From: Ferrigenium kumadai
GTDB taxonomy: Bacteria > Pseudomonadota > Gammaproteobacteria > Burkholderiales > Gallionellaceae
Reading direction: 5' to 3'
Assembly (NCBI RefSeq): GCF_018324385.1
Contig: NZ_AP019536.1
Coordinates: 744,001 to 808,000, forward strand
Length of the DNA stretch: 64,000 bases
Made by a program: the position numbers and the translations under genes. Positions 17,465-25,929 of this stretch are shown here, one piece after another. How positions within the stretch are numbered: the first letter of the stretch is position 1; each line of letters starts with the position of its first letter. The notes under the pieces were generated by a model. That model was not told the origin of the DNA. It made no database searches and was given only the letters and a program-made list of their open reading frames with translations.

Positions 17465-19249
17465 CTAGCCGAAATAAAGTGCGGCCGCCTCGTGCTGCTG
17501 TTCCTGATGGGGCAGCCGGCGGCGCTCGATGAACAGGCTGTTGCCGGGTTTGCCCTTCGCCAATTTCTTCGCCGCCGTGGCCGCTTCCGCTACCTCATGG
17601 TGCGAACTGAACAGCTCCGGGGAGACCCAGATGGCGCCGATCGACAGCGTGGGCAGCTGGTGGCGCACGATGCGGCCCTGGCGGTCGGCAGTCAGGTAGC
17701 CGCCGATCGAGCGATGTTCTTCGTCGAACAACACTGGGGAGGTGCGCGCGAAAGCGGCGAGCGCACGGTTGCAGCGCTGTTCCCAGTCGGCGCTTTGCAG
17801 GACGAGGATGAAGTCGTCGCCGCCGATATGTCCGATAAAGTCGTATTTCGGATCGCAGACGTTGGCAAGCAGCTTGCCGGTGAACTGGATGGCCTCGTCG
17901 CCCTTGCGGTAGCCGTACACATCGTTGAACGGCTTGAAGTTGTCGAGATCCGCATAGCAGACCGCGAAGGACTTGTCGTTTTGTAGCAGGTGCTCAATAT
18001 GCTCGTTGATCGGCACGTTGCCCGGCAGCATGGTGAGCGGGTTGGCGTAGCGCGCGTTTTCGATCTGCGCCTTGGTGACTTCGCGCAGCAGGTCCTGGCC
18101 GGTGCCGACCCCGATGTAGCGGCCCTGTTCGGTGATGATGAAGCCGTCGGTGAAGTGCTTGATCTCGGATTCGCTCAAGAATCCGCTCAACTCGTGGATG
18201 GGCGTCGATTTTTCCACCAGCAGAGGCTCTGCATTCATCAGTTCTGTGCAGGGTTTCTTGCCGAGCAGTTCGCGGCGGAAGGGCTGGGAGAAGTTGTCCA
18301 GGAACTCGTGGCGGTTGATCAGGCCAACGGGGCGGCCATGCTTGACGACGGGAATGGACCGCAAGTTGTGGTTCTCGGTGAAGTGGACGAATATTTGCTC
18401 GACCGCCGTTTCGGGCGGGAACGATTCGACATAACGCTGGATCGACCCGACGGTGACGTTGCGTGTGCTGCTATATGGTTGTTCAACGACGTTGTTCGTA
18501 TTGATCAGGCAACCGACCTGGGCGTGGGCGTTCAGCGGCGGGGTGGGGCTGGGGCGGGCAATGAAGTAGCCCTGCCCGCAGGCGATGCCGATGTCGCGTA
18601 TCACGCGGAACTCGGCATCGGTCTCGATGCCTTCCGCGATGACTTGCGTGCCGGAGCTTTTTGCGATCTGCTGGATCGACTTGAGGAACTGCTGTTTGAG
18701 CGGGTCGCTGTTGACGCCCTGGACGAAGTGCATGTCGATCTTGACATACTCCGGGCGCAGTTCAGACCACAGGCGCAAGCTCGAGAAGCCAGCGCCCAGG
18801 TCGTCCATCGCGATCTGGAAGCCCATGCCGCGGTAGTGCAGCAGCGCATTGCGCATCGCGTCGAAATCGAAGGTGGGCTGGTTCTCGGTGATCTCGATGA
18901 CGACACGCTTCGGGTCGACGCCAAGGTTTTCGAGATAGACCAGCGTTTGCCCGTTCTTGAAGCTGGGGTGGGTCAGGGTTTCCGGGCTGACGTTCAGGAA
19001 CAGCTTGCCGGGCAAGCCCTGGTCGGCAAAGGTTTCCAGCACGATTTGTCTGCTCAGCATCTCGATTTCCAGGGATAATCCCTGTTGTCGTGCCGCGCCG
19101 AACAGGTTGGCGGGAGAATGCATCGGGCTGTTGGCCGGGCCGCGGATCAGCCCCTCGAAGCCGATGAATGAGCCGTTGGAAAAATCCATGATCGGCTGAA
19201 AAATGGCGGAGAGGGTGCGTTGATTCAAGATGTCCTGGAGCGTTCTCAT
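17465..19249 (-). CDS. EAL-CBS-GGDEF c-di-GMP protein
   Basis: From the ATG at 19249 the protein has 594 residues and no membrane segment. An N-terminal EAL domain (about 1-240) keeps the metal and catalytic residues: Glu32 (written EGL), Asn86, Glu119-122 region, Asp149-150 (MDDLGAG), Lys170 and Glu206. A pair of CBS motifs (about 260-395) follows, then a GGDEF domain (about 405-570) with GGDDF at 476-480. The inhibitory RxxD site is lost (PKYD). Either activity may be real; CBS pairs often bind adenine nucleotides. A 60-codon upstream extension has no support. Confidence 0.9.
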   Translation of the reverse strand: MRTLQDILNQRTLSAIFQPIMDFSNGSFIGFEGLIRGPANSPMHSPANLFGAARQQGLSLEIEMLSRQIVLETFADQGLPGKLFLNVSPETLTHPSFKNGQTLVYLENLGVDPKRVVIEITENQPTFDFDAMRNALLHYRGMGFQIAMDDLGAGFSSLRLWSELRPEYVKIDMHFVQGVNSDPLKQQFLKSIQQIAKSSGTQVIAEGIETDAEFRVIRDIGIACGQGYFIARPSPTPPLNAHAQVGCLINTNNVVEQPYSSTRNVTVGSIQRYVESFPPETAVEQIFVHFTENHNLRSIPVVKHGRPVGLINRHEFLDNFSQPFRRELLGKKPCTELMNAEPLLVEKSTPIHELSGFLSESEIKHFTDGFIITEQGRYIGVGTGQDLLREVTKAQIENARYANPLTMLPGNVPINEHIEHLLQNDKSFAVCYADLDNFKPFNDVYGYRKGDEAIQFTGKLLANVCDPKYDFIGHIGGDDFILVLQSADWEQRCNRALAAFARTSPVLFDEEHRSIGGYLTADRQGRIVRHQLPTLSIGAIWVSPELFSSHHEVAEAATAAKKLAKGKPGNSLFIERRRLPHQEQQHEAAALYFG

Positions 19250-19359
19250 CGTGGCTGTCCTATTAGGTATGACATGCGCGGCAGCATAGTTCCCGTATGT
19301 TTCAGCCGGGTTACGCCGTTGTTGCGGATTGGTTGCAGGGAGGCCCCCTAAAAATCTGG

Positions 19360-19388
19360 TTGAATATTCCGGATTCCTTCGGTAGAAT
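19360..19388 (+). promoter_or_regulatory. Sigma-70 promoter of rpmB-rpmG
   Basis: TTGAAT at 19360-19365 and TAGAAT at 19383-19388 are separated by exactly 17 bp. The sequence CCGCGCTCTTTT that follows the -10 is nearly identical to that before pcnB. Confidence 0.75.
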
Positions 19389-19422
19389 CCGCGCTCTTTT
19401 GAAAATCGGTTGGAGTAGAACC

Positions 19423-19659
19423 ATGGCACGTGTATGTCAAGTGACGGGGAAAGGCCCGATGGTCGGGAACAACGTTTCCCATGCCAATAACAAAACCAAG
19501 CGTCGTTTTTTGCCGAATCTGCAACGCCGCCGCTTCTGGGTTGAAAGTGAAAACCGCTGGGTCAGCCTGCGCTTGACCAATGCTGCGCTGCGTACCATCG
19601 ACAAGAACGGTATCGATGCAGTGTTGTTCGAAATGCGCGCACGCGGCGAAAACGTTTAA
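19423..19659 (+). CDS. rpmB: 50S ribosomal protein L28
   Basis: 78 residues, the usual size. [29 protein letters not shown] and the C-terminal half [18 protein letters not shown] match L28 throughout. The start was placed at the ATG at 19423, where the family begins; reading further upstream passes through the promoter. L33 follows 11 bp later, the standard rpmB-rpmG operon. Confidence 0.98.
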   Translation: MARVCQVTGKGPMVGNNVSHANNKTKRRFLPNLQRRRFWVESENRWVSLRLTNAALRTIDKNGIDAVLFEMRARGENV

Positions 19660-19670
19660 GGAGCTGAGAA

Positions 19671-19826
19671 ATGCGCGAAAAGATCAAACTCGAATCCAGT
19701 GCCGGTACCGGTCATTTCTACACCACGACCAAGAACAAGAAGACCACTCCGGAAAAGATCGAAATGAAGAAGTTCGATCCGGTGGCACGCAAGCACGTGA
19801 TGTACAAGGAAACCAAGCTGAAGTAA
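19671..19826 (+). CDS. rpmG: 50S ribosomal protein L33
   Basis: 51 residues beginning [20 protein letters not shown] and ending [11 protein letters not shown], which is the normal proteobacterial L33. It lacks the CxxC zinc pairs of the zinc-binding L33 form. It is preceded by AAGGAG and is followed at once by a strong terminator. Confidence 0.98.
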   Translation: MREKIKLESSAGTGHFYTTTKNKKTTPEKIEMKKFDPVARKHVMYKETKLK

Positions 19827-19845
19827 TCCGGCTTGGATTCGCTGC

Positions 19846-19883
19846 AAAACAATAAAGCCCGCTTTCGCGGGCTTTATTGTTTT
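19846..19883. terminator. Bidirectional terminator between rpmG and phoU
   Basis: A 17-bp stem reading AAAACAATAAAGCCCGC with its complement closes a TTTC loop. The A-rich left and T-rich right flanks make it work for rpmBG on the plus strand and phoU on the minus strand. Confidence 0.92.
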
Positions 19884-19903
19884 GACGCCTGTTTTTCACG
19901 TTA

Positions 19904-20623
19904 TCAAGGCATTGTTTCTTCCTGAATCTCGCGTTCGATTTCTTCCGCACTGATATGGCGTGCGTCGCGCCCTTTGACCATGTACACCATATATTCGGCC
20001 ATGTTCTGTGCATGATCGCCCATGCGTTCGATCGCCTTGGCGATGAACAGGATTTCCAGCGCGTTTGAGATGGTGCGCGGGTCTTCCATCATGAAAGTGA
20101 CCAGGTAGCGCAGGATGGCGCGGAACTCGTTGTCCACCAGTTCGTCCTGGCGCACCACATGAGCAACTGAGGCCAGGTCGAGCCTGGCGAAGGAATCCAG
20201 CGACTTGTGCAGCATATCCAGCACCAGCTTGGCGGCATGCCTGATCTCGGTATAGCGCGGCAGGTGGATATGCTCCCGGTGCGACAGATCCCTGGCCATG
20301 TAGGCGATCTTTTTCGCCTCGTCGCCGATGCGTTCCAGGTCGGCAATGGTCTTGATGATCGTCATGACCATGCGCAAGTCGTTTGCGGCCGGCTGGCGGC
20401 GCGCGATGATCCGGGTGCACTGCTCGTCGATCTCCACCTCGAGGGCATTGACGCGGTGGTCGTCGGCGATGACGCGGTTCATCAGGGCGATGTCGTTGCC
20501 GATCAGTGCCTCCAAGGCGAGACGGATCTGGCTTTCCACCAATCCTCCCATCATAAGCACGCGCTCGCGCACGGCCTCGAGTTCGGTGTCGAATTGCCTC
20601 GAAGTGTGTTTGCTGTTGCTCAT
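19904..20623 (-). CDS. phoU: Phosphate signalling protein PhoU
   Basis: 239 residues forming two three-helix PhoU repeats. The metal-binding E/DxxxD motifs are visible as ALEVEIDEQC and IADLERIGDEAKKIA in the first repeat and AKAIERMGDHAQNMAEYMVYMVKG in the second. PhoU links the Pst transporter to PhoR and limits phosphate uptake. Here it is separated from pstSCAB by about six kilobases containing the c-di-GMP, chemoreceptor and lipid genes, whereas phoU is usually directly after pstB. The gene is preceded by AAGGGAAGG and the ATG. Confidence 0.97.
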   Translation of the reverse strand: MSNSKHTSRQFDTELEAVRERVLMMGGLVESQIRLALEALIGNDIALMNRVIADDHRVNALEVEIDEQCTRIIARRQPAANDLRMVMTIIKTIADLERIGDEAKKIAYMARDLSHREHIHLPRYTEIRHAAKLVLDMLHKSLDSFARLDLASVAHVVRQDELVDNEFRAILRYLVTFMMEDPRTISNALEILFIAKAIERMGDHAQNMAEYMVYMVKGRDARHISAEEIEREIQEETMP

Positions 20624-20838
20624 CCTGCCTTCCCTTGGTTCAGATTGTCTAACCGCCTGATGCTACCCATGAACCGTGACGGATTTATTACGCACACAAG
20701 CGTAGCGGGGAATACCGAGTGCTCCCCATTGAAACAAATGATTAAAAATAAGTTAATGGCTTTGCAACGTTCGCGGTTTAGATTGGCAACCTGAGGCAGC
20801 CGGGGGCTGCTCGACGATGACTCTAACTGGAGGACACC

Positions 20839-21114
20839 ATGAGATTTTTCACTGAGCATTTTTTCAGCGAGGAACAGAAGAGCGAGCTGCTTGGCGACAA
20901 GTATGCACAGGCGCAGCGCGCGGCTATGCAAACCGAACAGGAAGGGTGGTACCGCACTCTCGAAATAGCGCAGACGAAAGAACGTTTGCAGCGCCTGCAG
21001 GATGAGTTCGACAGGGGGGCTAAGCTCGTGGAGTTGGCCGTGCTGCCGCTCATCCTGACCATCACGCTGGCCTGCGGGCTGGTGTCGTCGTTTCTGATGG
21101 ATGGATCGATCTGA
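20839..21114 (+). CDS. Small hypothetical protein with C-terminal membrane segment
   Basis: 91 residues, starting at an ATG with GGAGG eight bases upstream, so translation is likely. The first 60 residues are charged and helical (ERLQRLQDEFDRGAKLVE suggests a coiled coil), and residues ~66-86 (AVLPLILTITLACGLVSSFL) form one membrane segment, giving a probable tail-anchored topology. No family was recognised. It lies between phoU (divergent) and a GGDEF gene on the same strand. Confidence 0.65.
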   Translation: MRFFTEHFFSEEQKSELLGDKYAQAQRAAMQTEQEGWYRTLEIAQTKERLQRLQDEFDRGAKLVELAVLPLILTITLACGLVSSFLMDGSI

Positions 21115-21266
21115 CCTGTGATGGCGGGCGTGTCCCGGCAGCAGGGAGGGCCTATTCCTCCTTGGGAAAGTGCAACCCGTATCGGCTTCCCCTGAATGGG
21201 CTTTATCATAAAAGTGCAACAAAACTCACTTAGACTGGACTCCTGCAAGTCAGCAGAGGCCCAGCG

Positions 21267-22220
21267 ATGACAGACAGCCCGAATGCCCCTGAAGCGCCAG
21301 ACGCAACCGTAGAGCACCTGCTAAGGGAGGTGCCGTCCGTGCACGAGTCGACCAGCTGCATCAAGGTGCTTGGGCTGTTCCACGAAGAGAAAAAACTGTA
21401 CGCCCTGCCGGTGGTGAACGACAAAGACAGGCCGGTGGGGATCATCGTGCGGCAGGATCTCACTGAATTCTTCAGCAAGCAGTACGCCAAAGAGCTGAAA
21501 GGCAAGAAACCGATATCCATGCTCATGGATAACAAGCCGGTCATCGTCGATCGGAGCACCAGTATCCAGGACGTCGCACGCATCATCCTGGATGCGGGGA
21601 TCGAGCATATGGTGAGCGGTTTCATCATCACCAGGGAAAAGCGCTATCAAGGCATGGCCAATGGTTATGACCTGCTCAATGAGATGACGCGCATGAAACA
21701 AAAATATCTGTTTGATCTGGCGCATTTCGATCAGCTGACCGGCCTGCCGAATCGCACGCTGTTGCTGGACCGCCTGAACCAGGCTATCTCCGCCTCCAGC
21801 CGTGCATCGCGCAAGATATCCCTGCTTTTTATCGATCTCGACGGGTTCAAGCCCGTCAACGATACCTACGGCCACAATATCGGCGACCGGCTATTAAAAG
21901 AGGTCGCAGAACGGCTGATGTCGTGCCTCAGGGAAGGGGATACGGCTGCCCGTCTGGGAGGGGATGAGTTCGTCGTGATGTTGCCGGAGTCGGATCTCGA
22001 CAGGGCGCTGGCCGTGGCGAACCGGGTGCTGGGAACGCTGAAAGCTTCTTACGAGTTTGGAAAAAAGACCATTTCGGATATCTCCGCGAGCATAGGTGTC
22101 GCCGAATTCCCCTCCCACGCAGATGAGACGGATGCCTTGTTGACGGCAGCAGACAGTGCCATGTATGTGGCAAAGAATGGCGGCAAGGGCAAGATCGCAG
22201 TCTTCACCTCAGCCGAATAA
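21267..22220 (+). CDS. CBS-GGDEF diguanylate cyclase
   Basis: 317 residues, soluble. Residues ~20-140 form a CBS pair; 150-317 are a GGDEF domain with the catalytic GGDEF at 231-235 and an intact inhibitory RxxD (222-225) at the canonical five-residue distance, so it should make c-di-GMP with product inhibition. DLAHFDQLTGLPNR is the usual GGDEF lead-in. The CBS part resembles that of the EAL-CBS-GGDEF protein at 17465-19249 (shared LxGKKPxxxLM, DGFIIT/SGFIIT and DLLxE elements), which suggests common ancestry and possibly the same ligand. Confidence 0.92.
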   Translation: MTDSPNAPEAPDATVEHLLREVPSVHESTSCIKVLGLFHEEKKLYALPVVNDKDRPVGIIVRQDLTEFFSKQYAKELKGKKPISMLMDNKPVIVDRSTSIQDVARIILDAGIEHMVSGFIITREKRYQGMANGYDLLNEMTRMKQKYLFDLAHFDQLTGLPNRTLLLDRLNQAISASSRASRKISLLFIDLDGFKPVNDTYGHNIGDRLLKEVAERLMSCLREGDTAARLGGDEFVVMLPESDLDRALAVANRVLGTLKASYEFGKKTISDISASIGVAEFPSHADETDALLTAADSAMYVAKNGGKGKIAVFTSAE

Positions 22221-22330
22221 CTGATGTCCAGCGTCAAAGCGAAGTTCGAGGGGTTTTCCACTGAGCAACTCCTGAAATGAATCGACCCGCGATTGTGCGG
22301 GGCGATCATGACAGCATGGTTGCGAATGTA

Positions 22331-22678
22331 TCAGGCCGTCGCCCAGGCTTTTGCCTCGTTGTAGTCGGCGAATACGCGGACGTCCGCGTCCACGAACAGG
22401 CGCGACAGCCAGGCTTGCCAGGTGATCCACTGGTCGTCGGTGACGACGGCGATCTTGCTGAAGTCGTGGTTGTGCTCGCGGCTGAAGAACTTGATCTCTT
22501 CCCAGGCGACGTCGACGGTGTAGTCGATCATGCCGCGCAGGTCGAACAGCAGGTTCAGCGGGCCGGGGGACTTCAGTTTGTACAGGGATTGCTCCTCGAA
22601 GGTCTTGAAATCCGCGAGGGTGAATTCGCCGATGACGGCGGCGTTGACGAGGTTGGCGGTCTGTTCGATGGTGATCAT
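22331..22678 (-). CDS. SpoIIAA-like/STAS domain protein
   Basis: 115 residues from the ATG at 22678. The pattern of a short strand, then a FKTFEEQSLYKL helix, LNLLFDLRGMIDYTVDVAWEEIKFF, IAVVTDDQWITWQAWLSRLF and ADVRVFADYNEAKAWA fits the SpoIIAA-like proteins of the STAS/anti-sigma-antagonist superfamily, which act on anti-sigma factors or bind lipids. No obvious anti-sigma partner is adjacent. The ATG is 3 bp after the end of the EamA gene on the same strand, so cotranscription is likely. Confidence 0.75.
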   Translation of the reverse strand: MITIEQTANLVNAAVIGEFTLADFKTFEEQSLYKLKSPGPLNLLFDLRGMIDYTVDVAWEEIKFFSREHNHDFSKIAVVTDDQWITWQAWLSRLFVDADVRVFADYNEAKAWATA

Positions 22679-22680
22679 TG

Positions 22681-23529
22681 TTATTCTTCCTGATGCTTTG
22701 GTGATAGGCGCAAGCTTAGCACACCGCTGGCGACGATGAGCGCCATGCCGAGCCAACTGCTCGGTGCCAGGACTTCATTCCACAGCAGCATGCCGAACAG
22801 GCTGGCGAACACGATGGTGCTGTAGGCCATGCTGCCGACTGCCAGCGTCTTGCCGACACGGTAGGCTTGCGTCATCGCGAGTTGCGCCAGTGTGCCGCTG
22901 CCGCCGAGCCCGAGCAGGATGGCGAAACCTTGCGGCGTGACTGAATGCACTTTGTCGAACATCATCCACACGCCACTGCCGACGGTAGCGATCAGGCTGA
23001 AATAGAACACCACGCGCGTCGCGGGTTCGCCCCTCAGGCCGAGCTGCTTGACGTTGAGGTATGCGACCCCAGCGAGGAAGCCGGAGGTCAGACCGAGGAG
23101 ACCGGGCAGCAACTGGTCGCGTTCTAGCGTCGGGTGCAGCAACAGCACCACGCCGCAGAAACCGAGTGCGATGGCGAAGGTCAGCGGCAGGTGGAACTTG
23201 TCCTTGAACACCAGCATGGTGAGGATGGAGAGGAACAGCGGCGCGGTGTAGTTGAGCGTCACGGCGGTGGCGAGCGGCAGTACGGTGATGCAGTAGAAGA
23301 ACAGCGCGAGCGCCACAGAGCCGGATAGCCCGCGCCACAGGTGAGGTCGCCAGTGCGGAGTGGCGATGCTCACGCGCTGGTGGCGCAGGATCGCGTACAC
23401 CAGCAGCAGGCCGAAGAACGAGCGGTAGAACACCAGTTCGACGTGGGAGAAATGTGCAGCGCCCAGCTTGACGAAAACGCCCATGCAGCCGAACAGGAAT
23501 CCGGCTGCCAGCATCCACAGTGAACCCAA
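22681..23529 (-). CDS. EamA/DMT family transporter
   Basis: About 282 residues with ten hydrophobic segments arranged as two EamA repeats. The first repeat is GFLFGCMGVFVKLGA, then LVFYRSFFGLL and LPLATAVTLNYTAPLF; the second ends IVFASLFGMLLWNEVLAPSSWLGMALIVASG. These are the marks of drug/metabolite exporters related to RhtA/YdcZ. The start is uncertain: TTG at 23529 fits the usual GSLWML beginning, but no ribosome site is evident, and the next ATG is at 23514. The substrate is not predictable. Confidence 0.88.
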   Translation of the reverse strand: MGSLWMLAAGFLFGCMGVFVKLGAAHFSHVELVFYRSFFGLLLVYAILRHQRVSIATPHWRPHLWRGLSGSVALALFFYCITVLPLATAVTLNYTAPLFLSILTMLVFKDKFHLPLTFAIALGFCGVVLLLHPTLERDQLLPGLLGLTSGFLAGVAYLNVKQLGLRGEPATRVVFYFSLIATVGSGVWMMFDKVHSVTPQGFAILLGLGGSGTLAQLAMTQAYRVGKTLAVGSMAYSTIVFASLFGMLLWNEVLAPSSWLGMALIVASGVLSLRLSPKHQEE

Positions 23530-23551
23530 GTGAGATTGCTTCAGGGTGGAA

Positions 23552-24652
23552 TTACTTCAGGTGTCCAGACAGGTTGCGCCGCAGATACTCGTGGAAGTGC
23601 AGCATGCCGTCCTCGGTGGGCGACTGGTACGGACCATGCTCCTCGATGCCCTGCTGGTACAGCGCTTTGCGGCCCTGATGCATGCGCACGCAAATGACGT
23701 CATCCTCGACCGCGGTCTCGTTATAGGCCTTCTGTTCGGCCTCGACGTATTCGCGCTCGAACATCGCGATCTCTTCCAGATAGTAGAACTCGACCACATT
23801 GGTGCAGGCCTCGGGGCCGCGCGGGATGAGGGTGCTGATGACCAGCGTGCCCGGATACCACTCGACCGTGATGTTCGGGTAATAGGTCAGCCAGATCGCG
23901 CCGTACTTCGGCAGTTTGTCGCCGTAGTAGCGCAGCACCTGCTCCTGCCATTTGCCGTACACCGGGCTGCCGACCTTGCGCAGCGCATTGCTGATGCCGA
24001 CGGTCTGTACGCTGTACTGTTCGCCGAATTGCCACTGAAGTTGGTCGCAATCGACGAAGTTGCCGAGGCCGGGATGGAACGGCACGACGTGATAGTCCTC
24101 CAGATACACCTCGATGAAGGTCTTCCAGTTGAAGGCGTATTCGTCCACCTGGATGCGGTCCAGCATGTAGCCGGAGAAATTCAGATCCTTCATCACGCCC
24201 ATATTGGCGAGGTCCTTCGCGATGTCGCGCTTGCCCGCGAACAGCAGGCCGTTCCAGTTCTGCAGCGGCGTCTTGTTCAGGTGCAGGCAGGGGTTCTGCG
24301 GGAAATGCGGCGCACCGAGCAGTTCGCCATCGGTCTTGTAGGTCCAGCGGTGCAGCGGGCAGGTGATGTGCTGCGCGTTGCCGCGCCCCTGCAGCATCGT
24401 GGCCTGCCGGTGGCGGCAGATGTTGGACAACAGCTCCACGCCGTTCGGGTTGCGCACCAGCATCTGTGCCTCGCCGTCCAACACATGATAGTCGCCCAGA
24501 TTGGGCACCATCAGTTCGTGACCGACGTACTTGGGCCCCTGGTCGAACAGCAGGCGCTGCTCGAGCTCCAGCATCTTGGGATCGAAATACCAGCTCATCG
24601 GAGGTTGTACCTGAGCCGGTGTCAGATGGTTCATTTGGGCGATATCGGACAT
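23552..24652 (-). CDS. Rieske [2Fe-2S] oxygenase alpha subunit-like protein
   Basis: 366 residues from the ATG at 24652. The Rieske cluster ligands are Cys79-x-His81 and Cys98-x2-His101 (CRHRQATMLQ and CPLHRW). The mononuclear-iron region is NWKTFIEVYLEDYHVVPFHPGL with His188 and His193. This is the two-domain build of ring-hydroxylating oxygenases and of choline- or carnitine-type monooxygenases. No beta subunit or ferredoxin reductase is adjacent, so electron supply must come from elsewhere. The substrate is unknown. The gene is divergent from xseB-ispA-dxs. An apparent 76-codon extension overlaps xseB and is rejected. Confidence 0.88.
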   Translation of the reverse strand: MSDIAQMNHLTPAQVQPPMSWYFDPKMLELEQRLLFDQGPKYVGHELMVPNLGDYHVLDGEAQMLVRNPNGVELLSNICRHRQATMLQGRGNAQHITCPLHRWTYKTDGELLGAPHFPQNPCLHLNKTPLQNWNGLLFAGKRDIAKDLANMGVMKDLNFSGYMLDRIQVDEYAFNWKTFIEVYLEDYHVVPFHPGLGNFVDCDQLQWQFGEQYSVQTVGISNALRKVGSPVYGKWQEQVLRYYGDKLPKYGAIWLTYYPNITVEWYPGTLVISTLIPRGPEACTNVVEFYYLEEIAMFEREYVEAEQKAYNETAVEDDVICVRMHQGRKALYQQGIEEHGPYQSPTEDGMLHFHEYLRRNLSGHLK

Positions 24653-24794
24653 ACCCACATCATCCTTGCAATTAGAGAATACGGTGCGAGAGTAGGAGCG
24701 GGATTGTCCCCGAATTTTTTGGGCGGGGCAACAAAAATTGGCTCGGCCAGGAACCGTTGGGTAAAATGCCCGTCTTTGGTAAACAGAGACGGAC

Positions 24795-25037
24795 ATGGCG
24801 GGTAAATCGCAGAAAACGGTGGGTTTCGAGGCGGCGATGGCCGAACTGGAGCAGATCGTCTCCGACATGGAGGCGGGCAAGCTGTCGCTGGAAGATTCGC
24901 TGGCGGCCTACAAGCGCGGCGCGGAACTGCTGACCTTCTGCCGTTCCAGGCTGGAAGATGCGCAGCAGCAGGTGCGCGTGCTGGAAGACGGCGTACTGAA
25001 GGATTTTTCCGCCAGCGGCGAGACCGGAACGAACTGA
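24795..25037 (+). CDS. xseB: Exodeoxyribonuclease VII small subunit
   Basis: 80 residues, typical for XseB. FEAAMAELEQIVSDMEAGKLSLEDSLAAYKRG is the family core and runs into the coiled tail LTFCRSRLEDAQQQVRVLE. It pairs with XseA (not in this window) to degrade single-stranded DNA. It is one base before ispA, the usual xseB-ispA-dxs operon of proteobacteria. Confidence 0.97.
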   Translation: MAGKSQKTVGFEAAMAELEQIVSDMEAGKLSLEDSLAAYKRGAELLTFCRSRLEDAQQQVRVLEDGVLKDFSASGETGTN

Positions 25038-25038
25038 T

Positions 25039-25929
25039 ATGCATACCGATTTCCAAAGCTGGGTCGCGGCCCGGCAATCCCATTTCGAAAACGTGCTGCG
25101 CGGATTGCTGCCGCAGGCGGACGTCGCGCCGCAGCGGCTGCACGAGGCGATGCGCTATGCGGTGCTGGACGGCGGCAAGCGCGTGCGCCCGCTGCTGGCC
25201 TTCGCTGCGGGCGAGCTGGCAGGGGCGGAACAGGCACGGCTGGATGTCGCCGCTGCCGCAGTCGAACTGATCCATGCCTATTCGCTGGTGCATGACGACA
25301 TGCCGTGCATGGACGACGATGTGCTGCGCCGCGGCAAGCCGACCTGCCATGTGCAATACGACGAGGCGACCGCGCTGCTGGTCGGCGACGCCTTGCAGAC
25401 CCTCGCATTCCAGTTGCTCGCGGAACACCGCCTGAGCGGCGATGCGGCGCGACAACTGGAGATGGTCAAGCTGCTCGCAGTGGCTTCCGGCTCGCGCGGC
25501 ATGGCGGGCGGCCAGGCGATCGACCTTGCCAGCGTGGGCAAGCCGCTCACGCTGCCCGAACTGGAATTCATGCACATCCACAAGACCGGCGCACTGATCC
25601 GCGCGGCGATCCTGCTGGGGGCTCATTGCGGCAACATCAGCCAGCCGCAACTCGACAAGCTCGACCACTTCGGCAAGCTGATCGGCCTCGCCTTCCAGGT
25701 GGTGGACGACGTGCTCGATTGCGAGGCGGACACGGCGACTTTGGGCAAGACTGCGGGCAAGGACGCCGACAACGACAAGCCCACCTATGTCAGCCTGCTC
25801 GGTATCGAGGGCGCGCGCGACATGGCACAGCGCCTGCATCGCGAGGCGCTGGAAACGCTGGTCGAATTCGGCGAAGCGGCGCGACGTCTGCGCGAACTGG
25901 CCGACTTCATCGTGCTGAGAAAATATTGA
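25039..25929 (+). CDS. ispA: (2E,6E)-farnesyl diphosphate synthase
   Basis: 296 residues. The first aspartate-rich motif is [12 protein letters not shown] and the second is [19 protein letters not shown] near residue 50 binds isopentenyl diphosphate, and [14 protein letters not shown] is the conserved central part. The enzyme condenses isopentenyl and dimethylallyl units into farnesyl diphosphate, the precursor of quinone tails and undecaprenyl carriers. Its stop overlaps the dxs ATG (TGATG). Confidence 0.97.
   Translation: MHTDFQSWVAARQSHFENVLRGLLPQADVAPQRLHEAMRYAVLDGGKRVRPLLAFAAGELAGAEQARLDVAAAAVELIHAYSLVHDDMPCMDDDVLRRGKPTCHVQYDEATALLVGDALQTLAFQLLAEHRLSGDAARQLEMVKLLAVASGSRGMAGGQAIDLASVGKPLTLPELEFMHIHKTGALIRAAILLGAHCGNISQPQLDKLDHFGKLIGLAFQVVDDVLDCEADTATLGKTAGKDADNDKPTYVSLLGIEGARDMAQRLHREALETLVEFGEAARRLRELADFIVLRKY

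Noticed and set aside
24653..24880. 76-codon N-terminal extension of the Rieske protein
   Set aside because: It overlaps xseB in antisense and the likely promoter region; family similarity starts at the ATG at 24652, and the extension is Cys/Ser-rich without domain features.
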